A DNA stretch of 64,000 bases from Rhodobacter ferrooxidans (GTDB taxonomy: Bacteria > Pseudomonadota > Alphaproteobacteria > Rhodobacterales > Rhodobacteraceae), in the NCBI RefSeq assembly GCF_000176015.1, contig NZ_ACYY01000014.1:40345-104344 (forward strand). Reading direction: 5' to 3'. Shown here piece after piece: positions 52,607 to 61,835 of the stretch (positions are counted from its first letter, which is position 1; each line of letters begins with the position of its first letter). The notes under the pieces were generated by a model. That model searched no databases, was not told the origin of the DNA, and saw only the letters and a program-made list of their open reading frames with translations. The position numbers and the translations under genes were made by a program.

Positions 52607-53482
52607 TTAGCGGGTCGGCACCGGCACTTCGCCGCGATAGTCGTAGAAACCGCGCTGGGTCTTGCGGCCCAGCCAGCCCGCCTCGACATATTTGGTCAAT
52701 AGCGGGCAGGGCCGGTATTTGGTATCGGCCAGTCCGTCGTGCAGCACGTTCATGATGGCAAGGCAGGTGTCCAGCCCGATGAAATCGGCCAGTTCCAGCG
52801 GCCCCATCGGGTGGTTGGCGCCCAGCTTCAGCGATTCGTCGATGGATTTCACTGAACCCACGCCCTCATACAGCGTATAGACCGCCTCGTTGATCATCGG
52901 CATCAGGATGCGGTTGACGATGAAGGCCGGAAAATCCTCGGCCGGGGCGGCGGTCTTGCCAAGGCGCACCACCACCTCCAGCAGCGCATCATAGGTCGGC
53001 CCGTCGGTGGCGATGCCGCGGATCAGTTCGACCAGTTGCATCACCGGCACCGGGTTCATGAAGTGGAAACCCATGAACTTTTCCGGCCGGTCGGTGCGCG
53101 AGGCAAGGCGGGTGATCGAGATCGACGAGGTGTTCGAGGTCAGGATGGTGTGCGGTTTCAGATGCGGCGCCAGATCCTCGAAAATCGCCTGCTTGACGGT
53201 TTCGCGTTCGGTCGCGGCCTCTATGATCAGATCAAGCGGCCCAAGGTCGGCCAGTTTCAGCGTGGTCTTGATCCGCGCCATCGCGGCGGCCTTCGCCTCG
53301 GCGGTGGTCTTGCCGCGGGTCACCTGGCGTTCGATGTTGCGGTCGATCAGCGCCATCGCCTTGTCCAGACTGGCCTGATTGACGTCGGTCATCAGCACGT
53401 CATAGCCCGCCAGCGCAAAGACATGGGCGATGCCGCTGCCCATCTGGCCCGCCCCGACGATGCCCACCGTTTGAATTGCCAT
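52607..53482 (-). CDS. hbdA: 3-hydroxybutyryl-CoA dehydrogenase
   Basis: 291 residues. NAD-binding motif VGIVGAGQMGSGIAHVFALAG, then 'AATERETVKQAIFEDLAP', 'TSNTSSISITRLA', catalytic His in 'GFHFMNPVPVMQLVELI' and the C-terminal dimer domain 'NRILMPMINEAVYTLYEGVGS'. It is a stand-alone enzyme rather than a FadB fusion, so it fits acetoacetyl-CoA / 3-hydroxybutyryl-CoA turnover in PHB or ethylmalonyl-CoA metabolism. GGAGG lies eight bases before the ATG. Confidence 0.93.
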   Translation of the reverse strand: MAIQTVGIVGAGQMGSGIAHVFALAGYDVLMTDVNQASLDKAMALIDRNIERQVTRGKTTAEAKAAAMARIKTTLKLADLGPLDLIIEAATERETVKQAIFEDLAPHLKPHTILTSNTSSISITRLASRTDRPEKFMGFHFMNPVPVMQLVELIRGIATDGPTYDALLEVVVRLGKTAAPAEDFPAFIVNRILMPMINEAVYTLYEGVGSVKSIDESLKLGANHPMGPLELADFIGLDTCLAIMNVLHDGLADTKYRPCPLLTKYVEAGWLGRKTQRGFYDYRGEVPVPTR

Positions 53483-53656
53483 GCCGCGACCTCCGACGTT
53501 TCGTGCAGCGAACCATATGCACCGAGCGCGGCCGGGTGCAAGGCCGGTCCGGTGCGCCAGCAAGGCTAAAATTCACGTCGAATTCGCGGTTTAGCCATTT
53601 GGCAATGGCTTTGGCGCAGATTGATTCGTGGGTGTTGTGAAATATGGGTGGGTGTG

Positions 53657-54478
53657 ATGGCTTATGCTTATCCGGGCGAAGGGGCCCTGGATTACTATCC
53701 TTGCCGCTATGGCAAGTCGAAACTGCTGTTCCGTGGCCCCGGCCGCGATCTGGACAAGGACTATGTCGCCGTGCTGGGCGGCACGGAAACCTATGGCAAG
53801 TTCGTGCCGGTGCCCTATCCGGCGCTGGTGGAACGCGATACCGGCTTGCGGCTGGTCAATCTGGGCTGCGTCAATGCCGGGCTTGATGCCTATGTGCAGG
53901 AACCGGCGGTGCTGGATATCGTTGGGCGGGCCGCGGTGACGGTGGTGCAGATCGTCGGTGCGCAGAACGCCTCGAACCGGTTCTATTCGGTGCATCCGCG
54001 CCGCAACGACCGGTTTCTCTGGGCCTCGCCGCTGCTGCGCCAAACCTTTCCCGAGGTCGATTTCACCGAGTTTCATTTCACCCGCCACCTGCTGCGCACC
54101 TTGCACGCGGTGTCGGCGGAACGATTCGCCGCCGTGGCCGAGGAGTTGCGCGCGGTCTGGCTGGCGCGGATGACGCTGCTGCTGGATCATATTCCGGGCA
54201 AGACCGTGCTGCTGTGGATTGGCGATCACGCGCCGCCCGCTGCCGCCAATGATCTGGACCGCGACCCGATGCTGATTGACGCCGCGATGATCGGTGCGGT
54301 GCGGGCCTATGCCTCGGACTATCTGGAGGTGGTGCCCAGCCCGGATGCCCGCGCCAGCGGCCTGACCGGCATGGCTTACACGCCACTGGAACAACCCGCG
54401 GCTTTGGGCGTGCCGGGGCCTGCGGTGCATGCCGAGGTGGCCGACAAGCTGGCCGTGGTGTTGCAGCGCATGCTGTAA
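53657..54478 (+). CDS. DUF6473 family protein
   Basis: 273 residues beginning MAYAYPGEGALDYYPCRYGK, a start I associate with DUF6473 proteins of Rhodobacteraceae. The middle has 'VAVLGGTETYGKFVPVPYPALVERDTGLRLVNLGCVNAGLDAY', reminiscent of SGNH/GDSL-type or sulfotransferase-like folds (a G-G-T strand then an N-A-G loop), and a later 'VLLWIGDHAPP' could hold a catalytic Asp-His. No activity is known to me. No signal peptide is visible. It is convergent with etfA. Confidence 0.75.
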   Translation: MAYAYPGEGALDYYPCRYGKSKLLFRGPGRDLDKDYVAVLGGTETYGKFVPVPYPALVERDTGLRLVNLGCVNAGLDAYVQEPAVLDIVGRAAVTVVQIVGAQNASNRFYSVHPRRNDRFLWASPLLRQTFPEVDFTEFHFTRHLLRTLHAVSAERFAAVAEELRAVWLARMTLLLDHIPGKTVLLWIGDHAPPAAANDLDRDPMLIDAAMIGAVRAYASDYLEVVPSPDARASGLTGMAYTPLEQPAALGVPGPAVHAEVADKLAVVLQRML

Positions 54479-54485
54479 ATGCAAA

Positions 54486-54509
54486 CGGGCACCCGGTCCG
54501 GGGTGCCCG
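54486..54509. terminator. Hairpin terminator between DUF6473 gene and etfA
   Basis: A perfect 9-base stem CGGGCACCC/GGGTGCCCG with a 6-base loop. On the minus strand it is followed by TTTGCATTT. It lies seven bases after the DUF6473 stop and about 20 bases past the etfA stop, so it may serve both genes. Confidence 0.65.
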
Positions 54510-54529
54510 CCTTGGTCAAGCCTTGGAAA

Positions 54530-55456
54530 TCACAGCTTTTCGATCAGTTCCGGCAGGGCGGTGAACAGGTCGGCCACCAGGCCATAGTCTGCCACCTGAA
54601 AGATCGGCGCATCCTCGTCCTTGTTGATGGCGACGATCACCTTGCTGTCCTTCATCCCCGCCAGATGCTGGATCGCACCCGAGATGCCGACGGCAACATA
54701 AAGTTGCGGCGCCACCACCTTGCCGGTCTGGCCAACCTGCCAGTCGTTCGGGGCATAGCCACTGTCCACCGCGGCACGGCTGGCGCCCACGGCGGCGCCC
54801 AGCTTGTCGGCCAGCCTTTCGATCAGCGCGAAATCCTCGTGCGAGCCGACACCGCGGCCACCCGAAACCACGATCTTGGCCGAAGTCAGTTCGGGCCGAT
54901 CGGAGGTCGCCACGCGGTCTTCGACCCAGGCCGACAGGCTGCCATCCGCCGCCGTCGCCAGCGCCTGCACCGGGGCGGCACCACCCTTGCCCGCCGCTTC
55001 GAAGGTGGCGGTGCGGATGGTCATCACCTTCGTGGCGTCCAGCGATTTCACGGTCTGGATGGCATTGCCGGCATAGATCGGGCGTTCGAAGGTGTCAGCG
55101 TCGATCACGCCGATCACTTCCGACAGGATCATCACGTCCAGCAGCGCCGCAACCCGCGGCATCACGCTTTTCGAAAACGCCCCGGAGGCCGCGGCGATAT
55201 GGGTGTAATCCCCCGCCAGCGACAGGATCAGCGCCGCGGTCGGCTCGGCCATGCCATGACAATAGACGTGATCGCCCGCGAACAGCACCTTGGCCACCCC
55301 GGCCAGAGTTGCCGCTTCGGCGGCCGCCGCATCGCCACCGGTGCCCGCCACCAGCACCGTCACCGGGCCAAGGCCCTTGACCGCGGTCAGCGCCTTGGCC
55401 ACCTGATCGGTCGCCAGTTGCCCGCCCACCACATCGGCAAGAAGAAGAACGGCCAT
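54530..55456 (-). CDS. etfA: Electron transfer flavoprotein alpha subunit
   Basis: 308 residues. It starts [14 protein letters not shown] and carries the C-terminal FAD domain with '[72 protein letters not shown]', the diagnostic ETF alpha signature. It passes electrons from acyl-CoA dehydrogenases, such as those at 5.2 and 44.2 kb, to ETF:quinone oxidoreductase. The ATG overlaps the etfB stop by one base (TGATG); a GTG three bases earlier is possible. Confidence 0.96.
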   Translation of the reverse strand: MAVLLLADVVGGQLATDQVAKALTAVKGLGPVTVLVAGTGGDAAAAEAATLAGVAKVLFAGDHVYCHGMAEPTAALILSLAGDYTHIAAASGAFSKSVMPRVAALLDVMILSEVIGVIDADTFERPIYAGNAIQTVKSLDATKVMTIRTATFEAAGKGGAAPVQALATAADGSLSAWVEDRVATSDRPELTSAKIVVSGGRGVGSHEDFALIERLADKLGAAVGASRAAVDSGYAPNDWQVGQTGKVVAPQLYVAVGISGAIQHLAGMKDSKVIVAINKDEDAPIFQVADYGLVADLFTALPELIEKL

Positions 55457-56217
55457 CACAGCACCCCCGCTTCGTCTTTGAGTTTCGCCACCAGATCGGC
55501 CACCGAGGCCACCCGCACGCCCGCCTTGCGGCCCGCCGGTTCGGTGGTTTTCAGCACCGAAAGCCGCGGGCTGACATCGACGCCGTAATCGGCGGCGGTC
55601 TTTTCCTCCAGCGGTTTCTTCTTGGCTTTCATGATGTTGGGCAGACTGGCATAGCGCGGCTCGTTCAGCCGCAGATCGACGGTGATGATGCTGGGCATCG
55701 TCACCCGGATCGACTGCAAGCCGCCGTCAACCTCGCGCGTCACCAGCGCATGATCGCCCTCGATCGCCAGTTCCGAGATGAAGGTGGCCTGCGACCAACC
55801 CAGCAGCGCCGCCAGCATCTGGCCGGTGGCGTTCATGTCATTGTCGATCGCCTGCTTGCCGCACAGCACCAACCCCGGCGCTTCGTCGCGCACCACGGCG
55901 GCCAGCAGCTTGGCCACCGCCAGTGGCTCGATATCGGTATGCACGTCCGAGGCGGCCTCGATCAGAATCGCGCGGTCGGCACCCATGGCCAGCGCGGTGC
56001 GCAGGGTTTCCTGCGCCTGTTTCACGCCGATCGACACCACGATCACTTCCGAAGCGGTGCCCGCCTCGCGCAGCCGGATCGCCTGTTCGACGGCAATCTC
56101 GTCGAAGGGGTTCATCGACATCTTCACATTGGCCAGATCGACGCCCGTGCCATCCGCCTTGACGCGAACCTTCACGTTGTAGTCGATCACCCGTTTGACA
56201 GGCACAAGAACCTTCAT
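55456..56217 (-). CDS. etfB: Electron transfer flavoprotein beta subunit
   Basis: 253 residues. It starts [20 protein letters not shown] and has '[18 protein letters not shown]', '[26 protein letters not shown]' (AMP-binding region) and '[22 protein letters not shown]', with the Leu/Lys recognition loop used to dock dehydrogenases. AAGGAG lies upstream of the ATG. It forms a coupled pair with etfA. The preceding adenosyltransferase gene is 135 bases upstream in the same direction. Confidence 0.96.
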   Translation of the reverse strand: MKVLVPVKRVIDYNVKVRVKADGTGVDLANVKMSMNPFDEIAVEQAIRLREAGTASEVIVVSIGVKQAQETLRTALAMGADRAILIEAASDVHTDIEPLAVAKLLAAVVRDEAPGLVLCGKQAIDNDMNATGQMLAALLGWSQATFISELAIEGDHALVTREVDGGLQSIRVTMPSIITVDLRLNEPRYASLPNIMKAKKKPLEEKTAADYGVDVSPRLSVLKTTEPAGRKAGVRVASVADLVAKLKDEAGVL

Positions 56218-56352
56218 CGGCGCAAATCTCCTTATCCGGGCCCCGGGCTGCGGGGCCAATCCATGCCACTTGGCGGTGTTACTAACCTTTCTGCGCTGCG
56301 GAAAACAGACCAAAACCGACAGCGAATGGCGGCGCTACGTCGCGTCTTTGCC

Positions 56353-56925
56353 TTAGCGGGTCAGGCCCGGCACCCAGAGCACATCGGCGGTGCCGTCGGC
56401 ATTGGCGATGCGGCCGGCGACGAAGAACCAGTCCGACAGCCGGTTCAGAAACTTCACCGCCTCCTGGTTGACCTCTTCCATGGTGGCCAGTTCCACCACC
56501 AGCCGCTCGGCGCGGCGGCTGACAGTGCGGCACAGGTGCAGATGGGCTGCCAAGGCGGTGCCACCGGGCAGGATGAAACTGCGCAGCGGGGCAAGCCGGG
56601 CGTTCATCGTGTCGATTTCCGATTCCAGCCGCAGCACCTGGCTTTCGATGATCCGCAGCGGCGCGTGACCGGCCTCGGCATCGCGCTCCATGTCGGGGCG
56701 GCAGAGGTCGGCGCCAAGGTCGAACAGGTCGTTCTGGATGCGCTGCAGCGCCGCGTCGATCTCGCCCGAGGCATGCAGGCGGGCCAGGCCGACGGTGGCG
56801 TTGGTTTCATCGACCGTGCCATAGGCGTTGACCCGGGTGGAATGTTTGGCCACCCGCGCGCCATTGCCCAGCGTGGTTTCGCCCGCGTCGCCGGTCTTGG
56901 TGTAAATGCGGTTCAGAACGACCAT
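56353..56925 (-). CDS. Cob(I)yrinic acid a,c-diamide adenosyltransferase, PduO type
   Basis: 190 residues. Forms adenosylcobalamin from ATP and cob(I)alamin. It starts MVVLNRIYTKTGDAGETTLGNG (the PduO ATP-binding motif TKTGDxGxT) and continues with 'AYGTVDETNATVGLAR', 'LFDLGADLCRP', 'FILPGGTALAAHLHLCRTVSRRAER' and 'FLNRLSDWFFVAGR'. Adenosylcobalamin is needed by the mutases of the ethylmalonyl-CoA pathway, which fits mcd and etfAB nearby. Confidence 0.94.
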   Translation of the reverse strand: MVVLNRIYTKTGDAGETTLGNGARVAKHSTRVNAYGTVDETNATVGLARLHASGEIDAALQRIQNDLFDLGADLCRPDMERDAEAGHAPLRIIESQVLRLESEIDTMNARLAPLRSFILPGGTALAAHLHLCRTVSRRAERLVVELATMEEVNQEAVKFLNRLSDWFFVAGRIANADGTADVLWVPGLTR

Positions 56926-56998
56926 GGCAGGTTTCCTTCGATGATTTGCCGCTGATGTAGCGGCTGGCGGCGGAAAAGCGAACTGCAAATCCGCTCGG

Positions 56999-57053
56999 TC
57001 CCTCCCTTGCGGTCGCTCCTCGCTGCCCGCGAAGACCGACCGCAAGGAAGGGA
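56999..57053. repeat. Long inverted repeat between SDR and adenosyltransferase genes
   Basis: A left arm of 17 bases, containing CCCTTGCGGTCG, pairs with CGACCGCAAGGAAGGGA (57037-57053) with a single mismatch. The loop is 21 bases. It lies just after the leftward SDR stop, where a terminator is expected, but no T-run follows. Confidence 0.6.
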
Positions 57054-57065
57054 TGAGCCGCCCGC

Positions 57066-57896
57066 TCAACCCTTGCGGATCAGCCAGTCCAGCGCCCGAA
57101 CCGGCAGGATGCGCCGCGCCACCGCCATCAGATGCGTCGGCAGCGTCACGAAATACCGCGGCTTCGGCCTCGGGCTTTCCAGCGCCAGCATCAGTTTGGC
57201 CGTCACCGCCGCAGCCGGCAGTTCGAACCGGTCCGGCCCGCCGTCCTGGTAAAGCCGTTTCAGCAGGCTGCGATATTGCTCGGCCCGGGCCGAGCCTCGC
57301 CAGTCGATCCAGCGTTCGAAATGCGGGATCGAATTCACCCGAACCTTCGTCGGGATCGGCCCCGGCTCGATCAGCACCACGGCAATGCCGGTGCCGGTCA
57401 TCTCCATCCGCAGCACGTCGGTCAGGCCTTCCAGCGCGAATTTGGTGGCGGCATAGGCGCCGCGCCACTGCATCCCCACCAGCCCCAGCACCGACGAGAC
57501 GTTGACGATCCGGCCATGCCCCTGCGCCCGCATCAGCGGAATCACCCGCCGCGTCAGGTCATGGGTGCCGAACAGATTGGTCTCGAAAATCTCGCGCAGC
57601 AGCCCGCGCGGCAGGTCTTCCACAGCGCCGGGGCAGGCGTAGGCGGCGTTGTTGTAAAGCGCGTCCAGCGTGCCGCCGGTGCGGGCCACCACTTCGGCCA
57701 CGGCCGCGGTGATGCTGGCCTCGTCGGCCAGATCGAGCGTGAAACTTTCCAGCCCCTCGGCCCGCAGCTTTTCGCAATCAACCTCGGCACGGCAGGTGGC
57801 GAACACCCGCCAGCCGCGCGCGTGCAGGCTACGGGCAGCATCCAGCCCGATGCCGGAGGAACAGCCGGTGATCAGGATCGAGCGGGGGGATGTCAT
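57066..57896 (-). CDS. Short-chain dehydrogenase/reductase (SDR family)
   Basis: 276 residues. Classical SDR: cofactor loop SILITGCSSGIGLDAARSL, 'LYNNAAYACPGAVEDL' (the NNAG-like strand), catalytic Ser in 'IVNVSSVLGLVG', and Tyr/Lys in 'AYAATKFALEGLTDVLR'. 'VVLIEPGPIPTKV' is the PG motif. The substrate is unknown. The start ATG (57894-57896) precedes the Rossmann strand directly; an upstream frame extension lacks support. The SH3 gene stop is 37 bases upstream. Confidence 0.9.
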   Translation of the reverse strand: MTSPRSILITGCSSGIGLDAARSLHARGWRVFATCRAEVDCEKLRAEGLESFTLDLADEASITAAVAEVVARTGGTLDALYNNAAYACPGAVEDLPRGLLREIFETNLFGTHDLTRRVIPLMRAQGHGRIVNVSSVLGLVGMQWRGAYAATKFALEGLTDVLRMEMTGTGIAVVLIEPGPIPTKVRVNSIPHFERWIDWRGSARAEQYRSLLKRLYQDGGPDRFELPAAAVTAKLMLALESPRPKPRYFVTLPTHLMAVARRILPVRALDWLIRKG

Positions 57897-57933
57897 GCGC
57901 ACACTCCGGTTTCCCGGCGACCGGGCAACGCGG

Positions 57934-58404
57934 TCAGTTGGCCGGGGCATCCGGCGTCAGGAACCGCTCGGCCACATAGCCTTCGATACCGTCGCCTTCA
58001 ATGCGAATCTGCGCCCAGCCATCGCCGCTGACCGCAACCACCGTCGCCGCCTCGCCACGCGACAGCTTGCCCAGCACGTCGGTCTCGGTAGATGGCCCAA
58101 GCCGCACGTTGACCGTGCTTGCGTTGACATACCAGACCTGCGGCGCGGGTTCAGGCGCCGCTTCGGCCACCGGCTGCACCAGCGGCATTTGCAGCGGGGC
58201 GGCGGCTTCGGCCCGCACCGCGATCACCGGCGCGGGGCGGGGGGTGATTATCGCCGGGGCAGGGGTGGCTTGCGGTTGCGATTGCGCCAGCAGCGCGGCT
58301 TCGCGGGCGGCTTTCAGGCCGGGGCGCAACTGGCCATAATCGCGGCCGCCGATCAGGGCAGTGGCAAACAGGGCAGCACATAAAAGCAGGGTCAGACGCA
58401 GCAT
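57934..58404 (-). CDS. Exported SH3-domain protein
   Basis: 156 residues. An N-terminal signal/anchor (MLRLTLLLCAALFATALIGG), a proline/alanine-rich linker, then a bacterial SH3 domain with 'VWYVNASTVNVRLGPSTETDVLGKLSRGEAATVVAVSGDGWAQIRIEGDGIEGYVAERFL'. The 'NVR.GPS' and 'G.V...L' spacing is typical of SH3_3 domains that bind peptidoglycan or cell-wall ligands. No catalytic domain is attached. It is divergent from parC. Confidence 0.85.
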   Translation of the reverse strand: MLRLTLLLCAALFATALIGGRDYGQLRPGLKAAREAALLAQSQPQATPAPAIITPRPAPVIAVRAEAAAPLQMPLVQPVAEAAPEPAPQVWYVNASTVNVRLGPSTETDVLGKLSRGEAATVVAVSGDGWAQIRIEGDGIEGYVAERFLTPDAPAN

Positions 58405-58548
58405 CAGGGCACCAGAATCACACAATAATGCCGTTAGTTACCATGTTTTCCGACAGGGAAGTGCGGAATTTCCACACCATTTTCCCCGTCTTCGCCCCGG
58501 CTGCAATTCGATCTGGACCGGCTGGCGCTGGCCCACTACACAACATCC

Positions 58549-60852
58549 ATGACCAAAGCGCCGCAAGACCCCAAGATCGAGCCTCAGGAACATTCGGAAC
58601 CGCTGCGCCGTGCCATCGGCGAGCGCTATCTGACCTATGCGCTGTCCACCATCATGCACCGCGCGCTGCCCGATGCCCGCGACGGGCTGAAGCCGGTGCA
58701 CCGCCGCATCCTCTTTGCGATGCGCGAGTTGAAGCTGTCGCCGACCAGCGCCTTCCGCAAATCGGCCAAGATCAGCGGCGACGTGATGGGCAACTATCAC
58801 CCGCATGGCGATGCCGCGATCTATGACGCGATGGCGCGGCTGGCGCAGGATTTCAACGTGCGCTACCCGCTGGTCGATGGCCAGGGCAACTTTGGCAACA
58901 TCGACGGCGATAACCCGGCGGCCTCCCGCTACACCGAGGCCCGGCTGACCGCGATTGCCGAGGCGCTGATGGAAGGGCTGGCGGAAAACGCCGTCGATTT
59001 CCGCCCGAACTACGATGGCACGCTGGAAGAGCCGGTGGTGATGCCCGCGGCCTTTCCGCACCTGCTGGCCAACGGCTCCAGCGGCATCGCGGTCGGCATG
59101 GCCACCAATATCCCGCCGCACAACCTGCATGAATTGATCGACGGCTGTCTGGCGCTGATCAAGCACCCCGATCTGCCCGATGCGGCGCTGGTCGATCTGA
59201 TCCCCGGCCCGGATTTCCCCACTGGCGGCGTGATCGTCGAGCCGCGCGCCTCGATTCTGGACAGCTATCGCACCGGGCGCGGCTCGTTCCGGCTGCGGGC
59301 GCGTTGGGCGGTGGAAGACCTCGGGCGCGGCCAGTGGCAGATCGTCGTCACCGAGATCCCCTATCAGGTGCAGAAATCCAAGCTGATCGAGCGGCTGGCC
59401 GAGCTGATCCAGACCAAGAAGACGCCGCTGCTGGCCGACGTGCGCGACGAATCCACCGCCGATGTGCGGCTGATCCTGGAGCCGCGGGTGCGCACGGTCG
59501 ATCCCGACATGCTGATGGGCACGCTGTTCCGCAACTCGGACCTTGAACTGCGCTTCAGCCTGAACATGAACGTGCTGATCGACGGGCGCACGCCCAAGGT
59601 GTGTTCCTTGCGCGAGGTGTTGCGTGCGTTTCTGGACCACAAGCGTGAGGTGTTGCAGCGCCGCAGTCGGCATCGGCTGGAGAAGATCGACCACCGGCTG
59701 GAAATTCTCGAAGGCTTCATCATCACCTTCCTGAACCTGGACCGGGTGATCGACATCATCCGCTATGACGCCGACCCCAAGCGGGCGCTGATGGCCGAGG
59801 ATTGGGGCAAGAAGCACCGCCGCGCCACATCGGAAAAGGACTATGTGCCGCCCGCCCCCGGCGAGGGTGAGCTGACCGAGGTGCAGGCCGAGGCCATTCT
59901 GAACATGCGGCTGCGCAGCCTGCGGCGGCTGGAAGAGCTGGAACTGATCGCCGAGCGCGACGCGCTGATGGTGGAACGCGCCGGGCTGGAAGACCTGCTG
60001 GCCTCGGACGCGCTGCAATGGAAGCGCATCGGCAAGGATCTGGCCGAGGTGCAGAAAACCTTTGGCAAGGCCTCGAAGGGTGGGGCACGGCGCAGCACAT
60101 TCGCCGAGGCCGGCGAAGCCGAGGAAGTGCCCTATGAGGCGATGATCGAACGCGAGCCGATTACGGTGATATGTTCGAAAATGGGTTGGATCAGGGCGAT
60201 GAAAGGCCATGTCGCGCTGGATTCCGAGCAGAAATTCAAAGATGGCGACGAAGGCCGCTTCCTGTTCCATGCCGAAACCACCGACCGGATCATCCTGATC
60301 GGCTCCAATGGCCGGGTCTATACGCTGCTGGGCGCCAACCTGCCCGGCGGGCGTGGCATGGGCGAGCCGGTGCGGCTGATGGTCGATCTGCCCAACGATG
60401 CCGAGATCATCGACCTGATGATCCATCGGCCGGGGCTGAAACTGCTGATCGCCTCGACCGCCGGCGATGGTTTCGTGCTGCCCTCGGACGAGGTGGTGGC
60501 GCAGACCAAGGCGGGCAAGCAGGTGCTGGTGGTGCGCGAGGGGGTGAAGACCGCGCTGTGCCGACCGGTGAAGGGCGATGCCGTGGCCGTGGTGGGCGAC
60601 AATCGGAAAATGTTGGTTTTTCCACTGGCCGACTTGCCGGAAATGGCTCGTGGCAAGGGTGTAAGGTTGCAAAAATACAAGGACGGTGGTCTGGCCGATG
60701 CCACGACCTTTGTGCTGGCGCAGGGGTTGTCGTGGAAAGACCCCGCCGGGCGCACCCGCACCGAGACCGATCTGGCCGAGTGGCAGGCGGCGCGGGCCAC
60801 CGCCGGGCGGATGGCGCCGCGCGGTTTCCCGCGCGACAACCGGTTTACCTAA
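58549..60852 (+). CDS. parC: DNA topoisomerase IV subunit A
   Basis: 767 residues. Decatenates daughter chromosomes together with ParE. The breakage-reunion core starts '[34 protein letters not shown]'; the catalytic Tyr is Tyr-128 ('[11 protein letters not shown]'). The quinolone-determining segment '[15 protein letters not shown]' has Ala where E. coli ParC has Ser-80. The C-terminal domain with '[20 protein letters not shown]' is shorter than that of GyrA and lacks a clear GyrA box, so ParC is preferred over GyrA. Confidence 0.94.
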   Translation: MTKAPQDPKIEPQEHSEPLRRAIGERYLTYALSTIMHRALPDARDGLKPVHRRILFAMRELKLSPTSAFRKSAKISGDVMGNYHPHGDAAIYDAMARLAQDFNVRYPLVDGQGNFGNIDGDNPAASRYTEARLTAIAEALMEGLAENAVDFRPNYDGTLEEPVVMPAAFPHLLANGSSGIAVGMATNIPPHNLHELIDGCLALIKHPDLPDAALVDLIPGPDFPTGGVIVEPRASILDSYRTGRGSFRLRARWAVEDLGRGQWQIVVTEIPYQVQKSKLIERLAELIQTKKTPLLADVRDESTADVRLILEPRVRTVDPDMLMGTLFRNSDLELRFSLNMNVLIDGRTPKVCSLREVLRAFLDHKREVLQRRSRHRLEKIDHRLEILEGFIITFLNLDRVIDIIRYDADPKRALMAEDWGKKHRRATSEKDYVPPAPGEGELTEVQAEAILNMRLRSLRRLEELELIAERDALMVERAGLEDLLASDALQWKRIGKDLAEVQKTFGKASKGGARRSTFAEAGEAEEVPYEAMIEREPITVICSKMGWIRAMKGHVALDSEQKFKDGDEGRFLFHAETTDRIILIGSNGRVYTLLGANLPGGRGMGEPVRLMVDLPNDAEIIDLMIHRPGLKLLIASTAGDGFVLPSDEVVAQTKAGKQVLVVREGVKTALCRPVKGDAVAVVGDNRKMLVFPLADLPEMARGKGVRLQKYKDGGLADATTFVLAQGLSWKDPAGRTRTETDLAEWQAARATAGRMAPRGFPRDNRFT

Positions 60853-60858
60853 AGCGGG

Positions 60859-61620
60859 TCAGGTATACAGCGTCGGCACGCCCATCTCGTCGTGGATGCT
60901 GTTGACTGCCGCCTTGTCCAGCCCCAGCCCGCGCGCCAGTTGGTCGAGGTATTGCGCCTCGGTCTGGTGATCCAGATCAATGGCCATCAGCGACATGGTA
61001 TAGACCTGCGCCTGCAATCCGGGCGGCACGTCGCGCACCAGGGCTGCGACATCGACGGGCCGCGCCATCTCGGCCTCGACAAAATCGCGCTCCTCGGCGC
61101 TGATCTCGCCCAGATGTTCGACCAGCTTCTGGTTCTCGGCCTCATCCACCTCGCCATCCGATTTGGCCGCCTGAATCATCGCCCGCAACAGCAGGGCGGC
61201 GATGGCTTCCTGATCGGCGGTTGGCGCTTGCGCAGGCCTGCCGCCATTGGCCAGCGTGCCCTCCAGCATGTCGCCGAAATTGCGAACGCTGCTGCCTTGC
61301 GGCGCGCGGTTGCCCAGCAAATCGCCAAGCCCCCCCAGCACCGAGCCACCACTGTTGCGGCTGCCCGCCGCCCCGGTCAGCCCGCCCAGCAACCCGCCCA
61401 GACCGCCCGCGCCGCCACCGGTGACCTGCTCGATCAGGCCGCCCAGACCACCGCTCTGGCTGCCGGTTTTCGGCGAATGTGCGCCGCCAAACAGCCCGCC
61501 GGTTCCGGCACCGGTTCCGGTGCGTGTGCCGCTGGTGCGGCTGCGCTCCGACACGGTCTGAAAGCCCTTGGCAAGCGCTACCCCGATGGCCACCTTGGCC
61601 AGTGTTCCGACAAAAGACAT
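60859..61620 (-). CDS. DUF533 / TerB-like protein
   Basis: 253 residues. An N-terminal hydrophobic stretch (MSFVGTLAKVAIGVALAKGFQTV) is followed by a very Gly-rich linker (about 40-110, with repeats of GGLGGLL) and a C-terminal helical domain: 'AIAALLLRAMIQAAKSDGEVDEAENQKLVEHLGEISAEERDFV'. The latter matches DUF533, a relative of TerB. Membrane association through the N-terminus is likely. The function is unknown. It is convergent with parC with six bases between stops. Confidence 0.82.
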   Translation of the reverse strand: MSFVGTLAKVAIGVALAKGFQTVSERSRTSGTRTGTGAGTGGLFGGAHSPKTGSQSGGLGGLIEQVTGGGAGGLGGLLGGLTGAAGSRNSGGSVLGGLGDLLGNRAPQGSSVRNFGDMLEGTLANGGRPAQAPTADQEAIAALLLRAMIQAAKSDGEVDEAENQKLVEHLGEISAEERDFVEAEMARPVDVAALVRDVPPGLQAQVYTMSLMAIDLDHQTEAQYLDQLARGLGLDKAAVNSIHDEMGVPTLYT

Positions 61621-61761
61621 CTCAACCTCCAAAACCAACCCGCCGCCATGCTAGGCGGATTTTCTGCAATCGGTAGGGGAAAAATGCGGACAGGCCGCCA
61701 GATTTCCCACAACCGACCCGGCGGGCTTGCCTTCTTCTAAGTGAAAACGTCCCGGGGGGGG

Positions 61762-61800
61762 CGCCGGGTGGGGCGCCACTGGTTCAAGAACCACCCGGCG
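61762..61800 (-). terminator. Large hairpin after the P450 gene
   Basis: The outer stem CGCCGGGTGG (61762-61771) / CCACCCGGCG (61791-61800) is perfect. Inside it TGGTTC and GAACCA can form an alternative stem. On the minus strand, C-rich sequence and then GTTTTCAC follow. It lies about 35 bases past the P450 stop. Confidence 0.55.
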
Positions 61801-61835
61801 CAGGCTGGCCCCGCCTCTGTCGCTCGCGCCCGGTC

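Noticed and set aside
58438..60672. A 744-codon open frame opposite parC
   Set aside because: It has His/Gln/Arg-rich shadow composition, and parC on the other strand is complete.
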